DNA from: Spirodela intermedia
Taxonomy: Eukaryota > Streptophyta > Magnoliopsida > Alismatales > Araceae
Length of the DNA stretch: 64,000 nucleotides
Assembly: GCA_902729315.2 (NCBI GenBank)
Contig: LR746273.1
Location: forward strand, 5,363,501 to 5,427,500
Direction of reading: 5' to 3'
Below are positions 48,969 to 59,722 of this stretch, one piece after another. Every line of letters starts with the position of its first letter. The stretch's first letter is position 1. A model generated the notes under the pieces. That model did not search any database. It was given only the letters and a program-made list of their open reading frames with translations, and was not told where the DNA came from. The translations under genes and the position numbers were made by a program.

Positions 48969-49919
48969 CCCCCCTATCACAACCCTTTTCATCTTTGCAA
49001 AAGAGGTGCTAAGTAGAGGCTTCAAACATTTGTTTGAACATAGGATGATCCTCTTGTATTTTGTTAAATATGATTGCTCCCTTATTAGTCATTCCTTATT
49101 TTTAGAAGATACCATTATTTTTTAAAATGATAAGGGTAGATCAATTAGACACCTCATATTGTTTCTGACCACGTATGAAAATACTCGAGATAAAAAATCA
49201 ATGAAAAGAAATCCTACTTCCATATGTACAAAAAATCTCACATTAAAGCCCTGAGAAGAGTTAGAGAAGCCCCAAGTTTCTACATTGTGGATTTTCCCTT
49301 TGAGTATTTAGGTTGCCCCATATTTAAAGGACTAACAAAAATGGTATAATTCAACCCCCTAATTGATAGAATTGTTCAAAGGATAGAGAGGTGGAAGACT
49401 AAAATACTCTCCCTAGGAACACAAATAATATTTATTAAACATGTGTTAAGAAGCATTCCCATCCACTCTATGGCAGTGTGTGACATGCTAGCAGGTATTA
49501 TTGCTAAGATAGAGAAGTGTATGACAATTGTTTTATGGGGAGGACGCATGAAGGGTAGGAAACTACATTGGATATCATGGAAAATCATATGTGCACTTAG
49601 GGAGGAAGGAAGATTAAATATTTAAAGCCTAAAAGATTAAATGCCCTTACTTAGGATGAAAATAGTGTGGAGGTATAATTTAACTTAATCTCTATAAGCA
49701 GATCTAATAATTATAGGGTATCACAAAAAATGAGACCAAGGGCCTAGGGGCATGAAGTTACAAGAGAAATAGATAGAAATGAGTAATATAATTTTGTGAA
49801 AGGTGGGACTAGACAGGCCTATGCATATTAAGATACCTCTACCACATTACTATTTAATGGCCAAACTTGACAGTACAACAATTAGGGAGGGAATGAAAGC
49901 ACACATTAGAAAATGCAAG
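48969..49919 (+). pseudogene. LINE reverse transcriptase, middle part
   Basis: After the target-site copy the LINE frame resumes with a TLFIFAKEVLSRGF-like block. Then comes motif C (SHSLFLEDTIIF at about 49088-49120), where the usual catalytic Asp-Asp reads Glu-Asp, so activity would be lost or impaired. Further on are YLGCPIFKG and the thumb segment with RIERWKTKILSLGTQIIFIK, then HVLRSIPIHSMAV and LWGGRMKGRKLHWISWKIIC (49376-49625, partly open). This is the standard order in plant L1-like LINEs. The part is cut off at 49919 by the solo LTR. Confidence 0.9.
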
Positions 49920-51800
49920 TGATGAGCCTTTATTATCATGGGTTAATAATTAATTAATAATATAGACTTATATTTATGTTAAAATATGAAAAGTGGTTTT
50001 TAATTAGTTAATGTAAAATTTTGACTAATTATGTAATTTTATGTAATTTTAGATAAATTTTATAATCTTTTTTATGACATAAATGAAGAAAAATAAAATA
50101 AAATAAAATAAAAAGATATAAAAGGAGGGAACCCGTCGGCCAGCCAAGTTTGCAAGCAAGTTGAAAGCACAATCAGGTAAAGCCGCAAGGAAGGGCTTGA
50201 GTGGCTAAGGATGGACCGATAGTGGACACGTTTGTGTCACTCCCCTTCCACATCACTGGTAGCGAGCTGGACGTGGGACAAGGAGCAGTTGTACACATGC
50301 GAAAGAGAGGTTTATTGATCATAAGATATTCTGTTATTATATATATGTCTCAAAACTCATAAAATAATTGATGTGAGACTACATTTAATTTTTGAAATTT
50401 TTTAATTTTAATACCTAAAATACTATTTATTTATAAGAACGAGATATCATGATGATGTCAATATATAAAGGTATTCAAGTACTTATTTCATTCTCTCTCA
50501 TGTAGGTGGGTGACCAACGAGGATTCAAATCTTACTAGAGTCAAAACTCATATTTTTATCTCATTAAATTATAATTTTTCTATATATTGTCGGTGAAAGA
50601 TTAAGCCACCAAAATTGCTCAATCAACGACAATGTGATTCATGGAACATTGTTATTAAAATTATTAAATGATTATAGATAAAAAATTGTGAATCAATCGA
50701 GTAAATCATCTCTAATTGATTGACGAATAAGTTATCATTGGGAAGAGGACGATCTACTAGGAGACAAGTCGCCACCTCCTGAGAGTGTACTAAATGCGAT
50801 GAAGAGCCTCATTTTGTTTTGTGAACCTAAGGATAAATCTTTTTAAGATGCACCTCACCTCTATCTAATTCATCTATGTTAAGTGATAGGCTTTGGAGAG
50901 TCGTAAAATCGTCATTTTTCTACTCTACTAGGTGACAATTGTTGAAGATGACTCGACGACTTATTTCATTGATTTCTTCGTAAGAAGATCTAGATATTTT
51001 TCACATCATCTTCATCTAAAGAGAGCCTTTGAGGCTGTGGACATTTCACGATAATCCTCTTAAACACTCAAAATTTTGACACATCACCAATGCATTGTCA
51101 CCGCGATGCCAGAACTCTATTTCACTACTTTTAATTAATTTAGTTTCCATCATTATTTTCTAGACTTTGAAAGAAGATCCAACGAATTCTCAAGTCGTTC
51201 ATGTCCAAAAGAGTCCTTGAGGTTGTAGACATCGTATGATAACCATCTCGAACACATAGGATTCTAGCGATCGTTGTTGTAAGGCTGGAACTTTGTCTTT
51301 CCTGTTTTCAACCTAATTTTCACTTAATTTAATGATACTTTATGTGATTTCAAGTTTTGAAAACTTTTTCATTCGATTATGATTTTTTTAGCTTTTACAT
51401 ATCTTAATTTGACCTATTAAATCGTTTGTAATTGCTTACATAAGAATCATCGAATATAACTCTATTTCTATCCAAATCATGTTCCTCAAGGTGCTAACAT
51501 CATCATGACATCTACATCTTTAGTTTTTCTTTTTTGTGAATTCTTAAATATATTTTATATTTATCATTAGTCTAAAAATCATAAAAAATCAATTTTATTA
51601 TGAAAATTCTAAAATATTATCCAATATTACCTTATATCCTTGTGATCGACTTAGAAATTCCCCATTATTTTTGGAATCTTTTATAAAATTATAATTGATT
51701 TATTTTTTCTAAAATATTCTAAAAATCTAAAAATTAGTATTTTCTAGTTTTATAAATTTTAAATTTACATGATTTATTATCTAATGACTAAGTCACATTA
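49920..51800 (+). repeat. Solo LTR of the element B/C family, inserted in the LINE
   Basis: 1881 bp, plus orientation (opposite to element C). It starts TGATGAGCCTTTATTATCATG and ends AAGTCACATTA, where the terminal CA has become TA. GCAAG lies at 49915-49919 and again at 51801-51805: a perfect 5-bp target duplication. No internal retrotransposon sequence is left, so the element was lost by recombination between its LTRs. Confidence 0.94.
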
Positions 51801-54043
51801 GCAAGAGTGTCCATTAGAATTTTACAGTCAGTAGAAACCAACCCATCTATAAAAGTAAGTTAAAAATATAAGAGAATATGGACGTTAATAATTCATGGAG
51901 ATTTTACAAACCAGATCAACTTAAGAGAGAATTATGAAAAAGTGGGATGTTAAACTATAGGGATGTGAGATATGACATGAGTGTTTTCTCACAAAAATCT
52001 CATTTTTTCTATGGAGGGTATTCCATAGTTGACTCCTCTAGATGATAATATTAGGAAGCATGGCATTTAGTTGGTCTTTGAATGTTCATGTTGCCCATAT
52101 AACCCTAAAGAAGAATCAACTCTTCATCTCTTTTTCTTGAGTAAATGGGCAACCAAATTCTAGGACTGGTTCTTACAATCATGGAACTTGCCAAATCGAG
52201 ACCAAAAAACCTTTCATCAATGGTTGCAATTTTTTTTAGAGACAAGAAAAAAAAGGACCCTAGAGGATACCCTCCCCATGATCACCTTTGCCTATCTCCT
52301 ATGAGGAAGTGGATAGGAAGAAATACAATTCAAATGAGAGGGGGCGAGTGCTCTACTGTCCTCATCCTCTACAGATGCAAAAGGTGGGTGAGTAAGATTG
52401 CTTCTCTATTAGGAGAAAGATTCCCTCTTTCACAAAAGCGGTAGGTAACACTCCAAATATGGAGGATCCATCTTCCCATTGCAAGAATAACCCATACCAT
52501 AAAGCTAACCTCCTTGATCCCATCCCCTCTCAATACTAATAAACTCAATGTTAACAACATTTCAATAGAAAATCCTAGCAAGGCATGAGGAAAGGGAACT
52601 ATCAGAGACCATAATGGTATACTAATTTGTGCTTTGAAAAAAAAATATAGACATGCAACTAACATAGAAGTTGAATGATAGGCCATGGCTATGGTCTCAC
52701 TATATGTTATAATCGTCATTTATTAAATGTTGAGGTGAAGATAGATTCACTTGCATTAGCAACCATGTTACGATCTAAAACATGTAAAACATGGAGAGCA
52801 TATCAAAATAGTGGCAACAAATTTTAAACCACTTAAATATTCTGTGCAAGATCCGTTATCAACTGAAGGAAGGAAATGGTTCAGCAAACTACTTGGCAAA
52901 GGTTGAAGCATTAAAGTAGAAGAATGGTGTGTTCAATGCTGCAGAGGACTCCCACAAGAGGTTAGAGGTCTATGCAACCTGGATAGATGGGGTTTCCCCA
53001 ATATCAGACACAAATCTACAAAGAGCATATAACAGGGACTAGAAGGAAGAGCCAATAATACATAAGCACCATGATGAAAGATATGATCTAAGGGAGGATC
53101 TGCACCCAACAAGATGCCTCAAGGAAAGGAGAGTTTTCCTTATAGACAAACTTATTATTGAGCTATAGTCATAGTACTTTTCAAGCATAGGATGAAGGAA
53201 AGTTTATGAGATAGACACACAACTTGTCTTCACTAGTTTTCCTCTTGAGCCATAATGGACATGGGATAGAGGACATGGTTGAGGCTAACCTAACCAATGT
53301 GACCAGAGCAGCATGGTGAGGTCCACATATCCCTTATATGAAGCCTTTCCTTTGGTAAACCTTGGTACTTTGAACCATCTAGTCTACTATCAAGGAAAAG
53401 ACAGAAAAAAAAGGAAAGTAAAGGAAGAACAAAAGGAGGTGAACCTTAGGAAGTGGAGTGAAAGGTCTAGAAGTCAATAATTTCCCCCTGCCTTGCCTCA
53501 GACCTCTAAAAAAAAAAAGAAGAAGAGGAAGAGGTAAGGAGAAGAAGGGGTAACTCCATGAGGAAAATGCTACCCACTTCTTCAGGGCCCTCCTTCTAAA
53601 GAATCAAAGTAGTAGTATTAGTGGGAATAAGAACCGAAATACCATTAAGCAAGGGTCAAAGGTATGAGGACGAGTGCAGTAAATTATTGTGAGATTGGGA
53701 GCTGAGGAAATGCAGCCAAGGCATGCTCCAAGGCCCATTCCTTATGAACAGAGGTGAAGTGGTGGAGAGAATAGGTGAATCCCCCAATTAGCCCATCCAA
53801 GATGACTGAAGTTGGAATGGGTGGATGCTAATATAAACCCCAAGCCTAGAAAGACCAACTAAAATACTGGTAATGAACTAGATGCATCAATTAGTCTATA
53901 GTCAATCTAGATCAAGAATGGAAGTGGGGGAACACCCCCCTACCCCCAAGGGATAATGGTCACAAGTTACTCGAAATAGAGTGACAGGATGTTGTATGTG
54001 CTTTTATTCTTAGAAATACAATAAACTTTTTTTTAAAAAAAAA
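51801..54043 (+). pseudogene. LINE C-terminal part, RNase H domain and 3' end
   Basis: Beyond the solo LTR the LINE continues. At about 52030-52170 a zinc-binding RVT-associated segment is readable (DDNIRKHGI, CSCCPYNPKEESTLHLFFLS, KFWDWFL). At about 52590-52920 lies an RNase H-like domain (GTIRDHNG near 52600, VEVKIDSLAL near 52735, and the end LKEGNGSANYLAKVEA near 52860-52910). The last of these corresponds to the conserved plant LINE RNase H ending (EGN..A..LAK). An untranslated tail with an A-rich stretch (53506-53520) follows. It ends at AATAAA (54020-54025) and a short A-run (54035-54043), as expected for a LINE 3' end. Many stops are present. Confidence 0.82.
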
Positions 54044-54046
54044 TCA

Positions 54047-54800
54047 ATGGTGCAAAGAGAAATCTTCAATGTGAAACTTTCAAATGATAAATTAAAAGAT
54101 TTTTTTATAAAATCAGGGAACTTTCAAATGAATCTTCATTGTAAGCCTTACAAAGCTTGGAGTTGATTGACAAAGAATGATAGCTCATTCTAGACTTGTC
54201 TTTTGAAAACATTTTAATCTAGACCCATCTAGAGTAATAATCTAGAGGAGATTAGTAGGTACTAATCTTATTGGCCCCTAGAGTTGTTAATTTGGAAGAG
54301 CCTCCTTTGGTCCATAAAAATTCTCATGATATAAAAGGGATTGGGTGTTATAGCATCAATTTATTATGATTTTAACATGTAAAATTTTGACATTTTATTA
54401 AGTTAGTAAAGTAATATCAAATTGATTGGTGGAAGTAATCTCATAAAGTACAGGTTTGTAGGTGTCATTGTGAAAAGAAAATATCCATCATGTGTTTACT
54501 ACTTCAATTAAGAGCAAAGGCAGATTTTTGTGCAAAAACAGATAAAGATGGAGAGAGAAAGAGATTTCGAACTTAGTAATGTGAGCAAATAAGGGGGGCA
54601 ATTTTTATAGCTTGAAGCTTTGCTTGCTACCAGTACTTAAATTATTTAATTGTTCATTCCTGTCTCTTCCCCGTCTTTCCCCTACCAATATTTTATAATT
54701 GTTCATTCATATTCTTTGATTGACTTGACCTTTTAAAATGACGTGTTGCCATTGATTCTTATTTTTACGAGATGCGATGAACTGGGAGAAAGAGCATGTG
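54047..54800. other. AT-rich intergenic DNA, no gene seen
   Basis: Sequence between the LINE 3' end and the TC repeat. No coding signal or further transposon domain recognised. Confidence 0.5.

Positions 54801-54802
<2 letters not shown>

Positions 54803-54838
<36 letters not shown>
54803..54838. repeat. (TC)n microsatellite
   Basis: 18 TC units, followed 145 bp later by a second short CT run at 54982-54999. Minus-strand open frames across it are repeat artefacts. Confidence 0.97.
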
Positions 54839-54842
<4 letters not shown>

Positions 54843-55009
54843 CAGCTCTTGTGGGGAAAATGGGCTTTGGCAGCTGGTAGCTTGAATGCTCTCCAAAGAG
54901 GTGAGTAGACGGCTTTTTTATTTCTGACAAAATATAGGCACAAACAGGTTGACCGTAAAGACCATAGCGACTCTTCGGACCCTCTCTCTCTCTCTCTCCT
55001 TCCCTTCCA

Positions 55010-55380
55010 CCATGTTCCCACGTGTCCGTTATCCTCACAGACGGGTCCTCCCACGTGCGCAGACCGATTGGCGACTGCCACTGACACGCCCGGCATGCTA
55101 TTGTGCGCCATGGTCCCACCTAGTATATCCACGCGCCACGTAAGAAAGAGAAGAATCAGCCGCCCTCATAACACCCCTTATTAGCTCACCTTCCATCACT
55201 TCTATTGTGGCGGGCGTCATCTCACGATATGCGAGGCAACGAGGGGGTTCCTCGCAAAAATCCGCAACGGTGGGGAGAACCAGGAAGAACAGGGCAGAGA
55301 TCCGCGAAGGCGGTCAAACATCATTGAGCAACCAAATCTCAGGATACCAGAAATAGAAATTCGATGAACCCTATATATGG
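55010..55380 (+). promoter_or_regulatory. Cluster of ACGT-core (ABRE/G-box) motifs with TATA box
   Basis: CACGTGTC at 55019-55026, CCACGTGCGC at 55051-55060 and GCCACGTAAG at 55136-55145 lie within 130 bp of a locally GC-rich stretch. CTATATATGG at about 55371-55380 follows. ACGT-core elements are bound by bZIP and bHLH factors. The layout looks like a plus-strand promoter, but only a 33-codon open frame (55385-55486) follows, before the 3' end of histone H1. The strand and target gene are therefore uncertain. Confidence 0.4.
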
Positions 55381-55596
55381 CGAGATGAACAAGATGAGGA
55401 AGAGACTTTCGTGGGTTTGGAGATTCTACTGGTGTACGTCCTCTTTTTTGTCTGATTCAATTCAAAGGCATGCCTGCAGGAGATGACGAGCAAGCATAGA
55501 GAGCACTAATCTTCATCACATATACAGAAACTTCACCTTGCAGGAAGGAGGGAGGGAGGGAGAGGAAGAAGGCGATCCTAATCTACATTTCTGCAC

Positions 55597-56610
55597 CTAC
55601 TTCGCTGTCCTCGCGCTGGTCCGCTTCGGCGGGGCTGCCTTCTTCGCCGGCGACTTGGCAGAGGCCTTCACGGTCTTGGGCTTCGGCTTCGTAGCTGCGG
55701 AGGGCTTCTTCGCCGGAGAGGCGGCGGCCTTCGGGGCGGCCTTCTTACCGGGGCTGTCCTTGGCCGACGTCTTGGCGACCTTTGCCGGCCGCGCCTTGGG
55801 CTTCGGCTTGGGCTTCGCCGGGGTTGCCTTCGGTTTGGACTTGGCGGCTGGTGCCGCGGCCTTGGGCTTAGCAGCGGCAGCCTTCGGCTTCGCCACCGTC
55901 TTCGGCTTGGTGGCAGGCGGCGCCGCCTTGGGCTTCGCGGCGGCCTTAGGCTTCGCGGCCTTCGGCTTCGCCGTTGTCTTTGGCTTGGCGGCCTTCGGCT
56001 TCACGGGGGTCTTCGGCTTCGGCGCAGCCGCCGCAGCAGCCTTGGGCTTCGGCTTCGGCTTGACGGGAGGCGGAGGAGCGGCAACCTTTGGACGGGGCGG
56101 GTTGGCGGGAGGAAGCTTGTACGAGTTCTTCACTTTTGTCAGCTTGCCGGCAGCGGTGAGCTTCTTCAGCTGAGCGAGGAGGAGCTTCTTGAAGTTGGGA
56201 GGGAGGTGGCCCTTGTGCTTGTCCTCGATAAACTTGGTGATGGCGTACTGGCTAGACCCCGTCCTCTCCTTCAGGGTGGAGACCGCCTCGGTGATCATCT
56301 ACAAACCAGTTAACCAGACACCGATCAGAACAGATCCACCGCCGGATTCTCCCCCGAATCGGCAAATATCGACCGCAGAAATCCAGATCTCGAGCGATCT
56401 TACCTCAAAATAGGGAGGATGGGAGGGAGGAGCGCGAGGCTTCTTCGGAGCCGGAGCCTTCTTCGGCTTCGCCTCCTTGGCGGCCTTCGCGCCCTTCTTC
56501 GCCCCGGCACCGGCCCCCGGGGCCTTCTCATCGGCTGCGGCGGGCTCGGAAGGCGCAGCCTCAGCCGCAGGCTCCGCCGAGGCGGCGGCAGTCTCTTCAG
56601 TCGGAGACAT
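55597..56610 (-). CDS. Linker histone H1
   Basis: Two exons (56610-56404 and 56298-55597) with a GT-AG intron of 105 bp give 302 residues. Residues 1-62 are Ala/Glu-rich, then Lys/Pro-rich (KKAPAPKKPRAPPSHPPYFE at 50-69). The winged-helix globular domain spans about 63-133; it begins HPPY and contains MITEAVSTLKERTGSSQYAI, then KFIEDKHKG, LPPNFKKLLLAQLKKLTAAG and KLTKVKNSYKLPP. The intron falls inside this domain, right after YFE, a position shared by plant H1 genes as far as I recall. The tail (134-302) is built of AKPKA/PKPKAAA repeats ending SPAKKAAPPKRTSARTAK, typical of DNA-compacting H1 tails. The protein binds linker DNA at the nucleosome entry/exit in the nucleus. The ATG follows a clean TATA-like box by about 110 bp. 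The frame is intact. Confidence 0.97.
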
Positions 56611-56639
56611 CGGCTAGAGGAACAGAGAGGAAGACGACA

Positions 56640-56830
56640 GAGATGGAGATCGCCGATGAAAATGGAGATGATCGTCGGACTTGGGATGGAGGCGACGGCG
56701 TAAGAGACGGGGAGGGGATTTAAATACGGTGGGAGAAAGCAGAACGGCAGCCCAGCGCCGGGCCCTGATTGGCTGCGCCCCCCACGTTCTGGATCAATAC
56801 TGCCCCCGGTTTTGAATATCTACCGTTGGA
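56640..56830 (-). promoter_or_regulatory. Histone H1 promoter
   Basis: On the minus strand TATTTAAA (56726-56719) lies 109 bp upstream of the H1 start codon, giving a predicted leader of about 80 nt. A CCAACGG core (minus strand, about 56828-56822) resembles the mitosis-specific activator element bound by three-repeat MYB proteins. No perfect histone octamer motif was seen. Confidence 0.55.
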
Positions 56831-58915
56831 TCATATTTTATCGACGGCTGAAAGGCCCCTCGCGAGTGAGGTTCGGATAGGAAGGGTGCTCGAGTGGGCG
56901 AGCAGGGGGCTGAGCTGGTGTTGGGGTGTGCTTTCCTCCTGGATTCATACCATGATAACTCCTTCATTAATCCACCAATTTCCATAAATTTTCAACCAAA
57001 TGAAAGCTACAGATCAAAGCTTTCTAATGAACTATACCTCGATAAAATCTGTCCCATATTCCTGGGGATATGATCGCAACAATGTGCATTGGTCGGAGAG
57101 GAGGGGTTCAGTGAGCTGATGGCCATTAGAAGGCCATGGAAGGCAATGCTGAGAGGTGGAGCTGAAGATATGGAGACTGAGTGAAGCCCTGCTTGTGGAG
57201 GAACCAGTTGGAGCTGGACTTGCAGCAATCTCGCAAGTATAAGGCAGCCTAAGCCATGCCAGAAGAGCACATAACTCACACAGCTTCAAGGGGGGTCTCA
57301 CGGTTTTGATGCGTATGATGTTTGATAGGTTTCTGGGTCTGGCTCAAACATCTTGAAAACTTTCTTATGAGAATCTAAGTTTGTTTAGTCCATGATTCGA
57401 GCATTATTCGCTCTTTGTCACTTCAGATCTTTACCTTGATTTGGCTCTTCACGTTCTTGTTTGGTGGGTCACAGTGCCTTTGTGTCTACTTCATCTATAG
57501 TAAAGTTAGGAGGCTATTTTACATGGTAAACGAGTGCCAAGGCTCCCGATCTGATGCAATTATCTCAATCTAATGTGGTTTTCTACTAATTGATGAAGCA
57601 CCATGTTATGTATGATGTTGACATGTTCATATGACAATGACGGAAGAGGTCAAATTTGTACAATAGCGTCTCAAATAAATGTCCAATCAATACGCATCGT
57701 GTGTTGAGAGAAAACTGGAAAGTATTTCATAGCTGAAGATTCACATGGTAGATGATCGATCATATGAGTATCCAGAATAAATATCTTGATCAATAAATTC
57801 AAATAAATTTATTAGATCTCTAGGTTTTTTTTGATCTTACAATCATTAATAACCATGAACATTTCACAAGAACACATGTAACCTACTCATAATACTAGAC
57901 TTGAGGGAGAAAACGATTAATGGAAATCACATAATAAGAAGAATATTCAGCAATCTTATACAAGCTCAGTAACTTCATCAATCTCATCCCCATTAGAACA
58001 TAATACTATTGTTTGCACTTTCTTAGTCCAGCTCTAGGAGTCACATCATCCAATGCATTCTAACGTGATGCTATCAAGAAGAAGACTCCGACCCTAGTTG
58101 GATAAATGTTTAGTATTTGGATTGGTGAAAAAAAAATTATCTTTAGAAATAGTATGATTATTTATTACCACAAAAATAGAAAAATGTTACATAGTAGACA
58201 TCCTCATTAGCCAAATGTGTACAGTAAGCCTAGCGCCCAAACCAACCCAACACATCTGCATGCAAAACTCGAAATCGTTCATGCCCGAAATGAAACTAGA
58301 CCTAGCCTACCTAATCCAATTATTACCTAGGTTTTGCTCAAGAGTTGAAGAAGCCTAGTCATACAAGGTCAACTGACTCTTCATTGGCCTTCGCCAAGTC
58401 ACAATATGTCCCATATAGCAGCCTGCCACCTCTGGTGCTTTGTGCACCAGTCCCTATCCTCTCTTCGACAAATGCCAACTTCTCGTCGCCCTTTTATATG
58501 GGATCAAATCCTCGCCTTTATAAAGATCAAGAGAGATTGTGCAACGATTAAGTGGTCTAAGATCTCTAAAATGGGTTAAAAATTATTACGTATATCACCT
58601 CTATTTCTCCATACATTCAGATTGGTTTACATAAGACTATAGTTCATGTATACATAGATGCAAAAAATTCAAATATCTTCACGATAGCTTTGAACAGATA
58701 ATCATCAGAAGGTAATCAACGCTCAACCCAGAGTATGAACCAAAACAATGATGCGATCTCACATAATTATTGACTAATTCGTTTCTTCTCCAGTGTACCC
58801 ATTGCGATTCATTGATTACTAGATCTTATGGGTCTCATCGAGTGTGGTGATTGATGGTAAGAGCTTTGTGAAGACCAACCCAACACACTTTTCGTCGGCT
58901 TAGGCGATCAAATCA
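56831..58915. other. Intergenic DNA, no gene seen
   Basis: Short frames on both strands lack domain motifs. Around 57007-57301 two minus-strand frames overlap with no sign of which, if any, is used. Confidence 0.5.
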
Positions 58916-58919
58916 AAGA

Positions 58920-59690
58920 AAGATGTGAAACCGGGCATGGGAGACGTCTGGATGTAGGAGGATCTTTCTTAGAAGGAAACAATATTTTTCAACGTGCTTT
59001 TCTAGGCTAATCCCTTGGTATAGTAGTATGCCAATGTACGAATGGGTCTGGATAAGATCAGGCACGGAAGCTTAGACCCAGGCAGAACAAGATATTCTTC
59101 CATCTTCGAAAGAGATTTGCCCTTCTTCCACGACCCCACATTTTTTAACGCCACGTAGGTATGGAGAAGATCAAGGACGGAAGTGTAGACCCAGGCACAA
59201 CAAGATATTCTTCCATTTCTGAAAGAAAATTACCCTTCTTCCTTGGCCCCAAAATATGTAAACCCAGGAATGGGAGAAGTTGGGATGTAGGAGGATCATC
59301 CTTAGAAGCCGAGAACAGTGTCCCCTTCCACATTGTTCAACCTGTTTTTCTAGGCTAGTGACTTGGTATAGCAGTATGCCAATGTACGAATGGGTCTAGA
59401 TAAGATCAGGCACGGAAGTTTAGACCAAGGCAAAACAAGATATTCTTCCATTCTCTAAAGAAATTTACCGTTTTCCTTGACCCAAAATATGTAACACGAC
59501 GTATGGGAGAAGTCAGGATGTAGGAAGGATCATCCCTAGAGGCCAAAAGTACTGTCCTCCACATTTTTTAACCTGTTTTTCTTGGCTAATGGCTTGGTAT
59601 AGTGTCGCAATGTACGAATGGGTCTGGATAAGATCACCCACCGAAGATTAGATCCAGGCAAAACAAGATATCGAAAATGGCTTTTGTTCC
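58920..59690 (+). repeat. Imperfect tandem repeat, about 3 units
   Basis: The block ATGGGAGA-GT-GGATGTAGGA begins at 58937, 59270 and 59503, so successive steps are 333 and 233 bp. Each unit continues through TTTTTCTAGGCTA, TTGGTATAG, CAATGTACGAATGGGTCT, GATAAGATCA, CAGGCA and AACAAGATAT. The extra 100 bp in the first step is an internal duplication: the GACGGAAG-TGTAGACCCAGGC and AACAAGATATTCTTCCAT block occurs at about 59058 and again at about 59167. No protein is encoded consistently. Confidence 0.88.
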
Positions 59691-59697
59691 ATGACAT

Positions 59698-59719
59698 CCC
59701 CCCCCCCCCCTCCCCCCCC
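59698..59719. repeat. C-rich run
   Basis: 13 C, one T, 8 C, then GGGCGCC. The complementary strand is a G-run long enough to form a G-quadruplex. Runs of this length are also prone to sequencing length errors. Confidence 0.95.
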
Positions 59720-59722
59720 GGG

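Noticed and set aside
54707-55132. Minus-strand frames of 128-141 codons
   Set aside because: They run through the TC microsatellite (Arg-Glu repeats) and two of them overlap fully; no domain.
55385-55486. 33-codon frame after the TATA box as a peptide gene
   Set aside because: Too short and unconserved as far as can be seen; kept only as part of the promoter finding.
55538-56173. 211-codon plus-strand frame rich in Ala, Gly and Phe
   Set aside because: It is the exact antisense of the histone H1 tail repeats; GC-rich Lys/Pro/Ala codons keep the opposite strand open.
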